DNA of 5,910 bases from Chitinophagia bacterium (GTDB lineage: Bacteria > Bacteroidota > Bacteroidia > Chitinophagales > Chitinophagaceae), in contig RGMU01000105.1 in assembly GCA_010021705.1 (NCBI GenBank), positions 1-5,910 of the forward strand. The letters run 5' to 3'. The notes beneath the pieces were generated by a model. The model made no database searches. It was given only the letters and a program-made list of their open reading frames with translations, and was not told the origin of the DNA. This document shows positions 5,513 to 5,910 of this stretch, piece after piece (positions within the stretch are counted from its first letter, which is position 1; each line of letters begins with the position of its first letter). The translations under genes were made by a program, and so were the position numbers.

Positions 5513-5546
5513 AAAAAGCCCCTATACATATTGTATAAGGGCTTTT
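5513..5546 (-). terminator. Intrinsic terminator or attenuator ahead of the integrase
   Basis: On the - strand, AAAAGCCC (5546-5539) pairs with GGGCTTTT (5521-5514). One mismatch separates this from a second stem TATAC/GTATA with a 5-nt loop, and a T run follows to 5513. It would end leftward transcripts from the gene at the right edge. It leaves almost no room for a promoter before the integrase start at 5509 or 5485, so integrase expression may depend on readthrough. Confidence 0.7.
5524..5535. repeat. Direct repeat ATACATATTGTA, copy 2
   Basis: Copy 2 forms the loop and the upper stem of the terminator hairpin upstream of the integrase. Binding of a protein here could therefore affect both the hairpin region and the nearby start, although this is inference. 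Confidence 0.6.
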
Positions 5547-5627
5547 GGAGGCATGTAATAAATTACTTGTAATTAAAAGTGGTCACGTAGGGACACGAAC
5601 CTAAATTACTTACATGCCTCCCAAAGC
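5541..5627. repeat. 18-bp imperfect inverted repeat around a structured spacer; candidate attachment or leader region
   Basis: GCTTTTGGAGGCATGTAA (5541-5558) and the complement of 5610-5627 agree at 17 of 18 positions. The 51-nt spacer holds a palindrome AATTAC-TT-GTAATT (5561-5574). The decamer TAAATTACTT occurs at 5559-5568 and again at 5602-5611, overlapping the right arm. On the - strand, GGTTCGTGTCCCTACGTGACC resembles a tRNA T-arm and acceptor end, but the T-stem does not pair properly. The whole 123-nt gap between 5509 and 5633 contains no gene. Phage attachment site, integrase-binding region or RNA leader are all possible. Confidence 0.5.
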
Positions 5628-5632
5628 GCTAT

Positions 5633-5910
5633 TTACGCTACTTTGAGTTGGGGTGCCAAACCAAGGTACCTTACTATAGTTTCCTTGGGCATTGTTTGGT
5701 TACCCTTTTGCTTTCCCAGTAGGTCGATTAGTTGCGCCTGTTGCGAAAGAAGCTGGTTAATATAAGCATCCTTGCTTCTTAGCTGGTTCTTGAACTCTTC
5801 AAAAACATCAGCAAACAAACTACTTTCGGTCTTTACAGGTGTTTCAATTAGTTTAAAATCAAAATCAGGATACTTGTTTTGAACCTTATAAATAGCGGCT
5901 CTATGAGGTA
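5633..5910 (-). CDS. 3' end of an unrecognised gene; C-terminal coiled coil (partial)
   Basis: The frame is open to the window edge and gives the last 91 residues (complete codons from 5908) before TAA at 5635-5633. The 61-residue version starting at TTG 5818 is only an internal piece. I do not recognise the family. It begins with HRAAIYKVQNKYPDFDFKLI, which could be the end of a helix-turn-helix domain. It continues with a probable coiled coil (FEEFKNQLRSK, then INQLLSQQAQLIDLLG, with leucines at heptad-like spacing) and ends with a short helix. This layout is common in small phage regulators, and its position upstream of the integrase on the same strand would suit a repressor, excisionase-like or other control protein. 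That role is a guess from context. It is followed by the inverted repeat region and a terminator. Confidence 0.6.
   Translation of the reverse strand, partial: PHRAAIYKVQNKYPDFDFKLIETPVKTESSLFADVFEEFKNQLRSKDAYINQLLSQQAQLIDLLGKQKGNQTMPKETIVRYLGLAPQLKVA

Noticed and set aside
5591..5620. Possible tRNA 3' end on the - strand (GGTTCGTGTCC and a CGTGACC acceptor-like end)
   Set aside because: The T-stem does not pair, A58 of the loop is missing, and no matching 5' acceptor, D-arm or anticodon stem is present. At most it is a fragment used as an attachment core.
1..5910. CRISPR array, transposon ends or rRNA genes
   Set aside because: No regularly spaced repeats, transposase or rRNA-like sequence was seen. 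The repeats present are the 107-nt coding repeat and short sites near the integrase.

Overview
The window looks like part of a temperate phage or prophage of a Bacteroidota host. The evidence is the gene content (lysis genes, a large phage-type mosaic protein, a tyrosine recombinase), the tight same-strand packing with overlapping start and stop codons, the near absence of Shine-Dalgarno sequences, a Bacteroidota-type promoter (TTTG, 18 nt, TATATTTG) and an integrase that lacks the first catalytic arginine, as IntDOT-like enzymes do. No host flank or virion structural gene can be identified with certainty.

Left part (1-1990, + strand) is a lysis block. The 3' end of an unrecognised beta-rich gene overlaps a small one-pass membrane protein. 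Next come a two-pass holin-like protein, a GH108 muramidase endolysin and a lipoprotein with a C-terminal membrane anchor, which is the topology of a one-piece (unimolecular) spanin. A clean intrinsic terminator follows. The genes supply the three steps of Gram-negative lysis: inner-membrane permeabilisation, wall cleavage and outer-membrane disruption. The endolysin has an in-phase A AAA AAG slippery heptamer followed by a short hairpin. A -1 shift there adds a 34-residue hydrophobic tail whose stop overlaps the spanin start as ATGA. This tail has no start codon of its own.

Middle part (1913-4570, + strand) is one 876-residue mosaic protein of the phage polyvalent type: a duplicated roughly 36-residue motif flanking an AT-rich coiled-coil insert, a ParB/DdrB-like domain with a GHSR motif, a helical linker, and an AT-rich C-terminal domain resembling the phage Barnase/EndoU/colicin/RelE-like (PBECR) nucleases. 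Its only ATG in the first 561 codons lies inside the spanin gene, so its frame reads through the lysis terminator. It ends in a symmetrical terminator.

Right part (4571-5910) is on the opposite strand. A short tyrosine recombinase is flanked by two structured intergenic regions. The 3' one has a leftward promoter facing the shared terminator, which would give an RNA of about 100 nt. The 5' one has inverted repeats, direct repeats and a terminator just before the integrase start, and is a candidate regulatory leader or attachment region. The last gene, cut by the window edge, is unrecognised.
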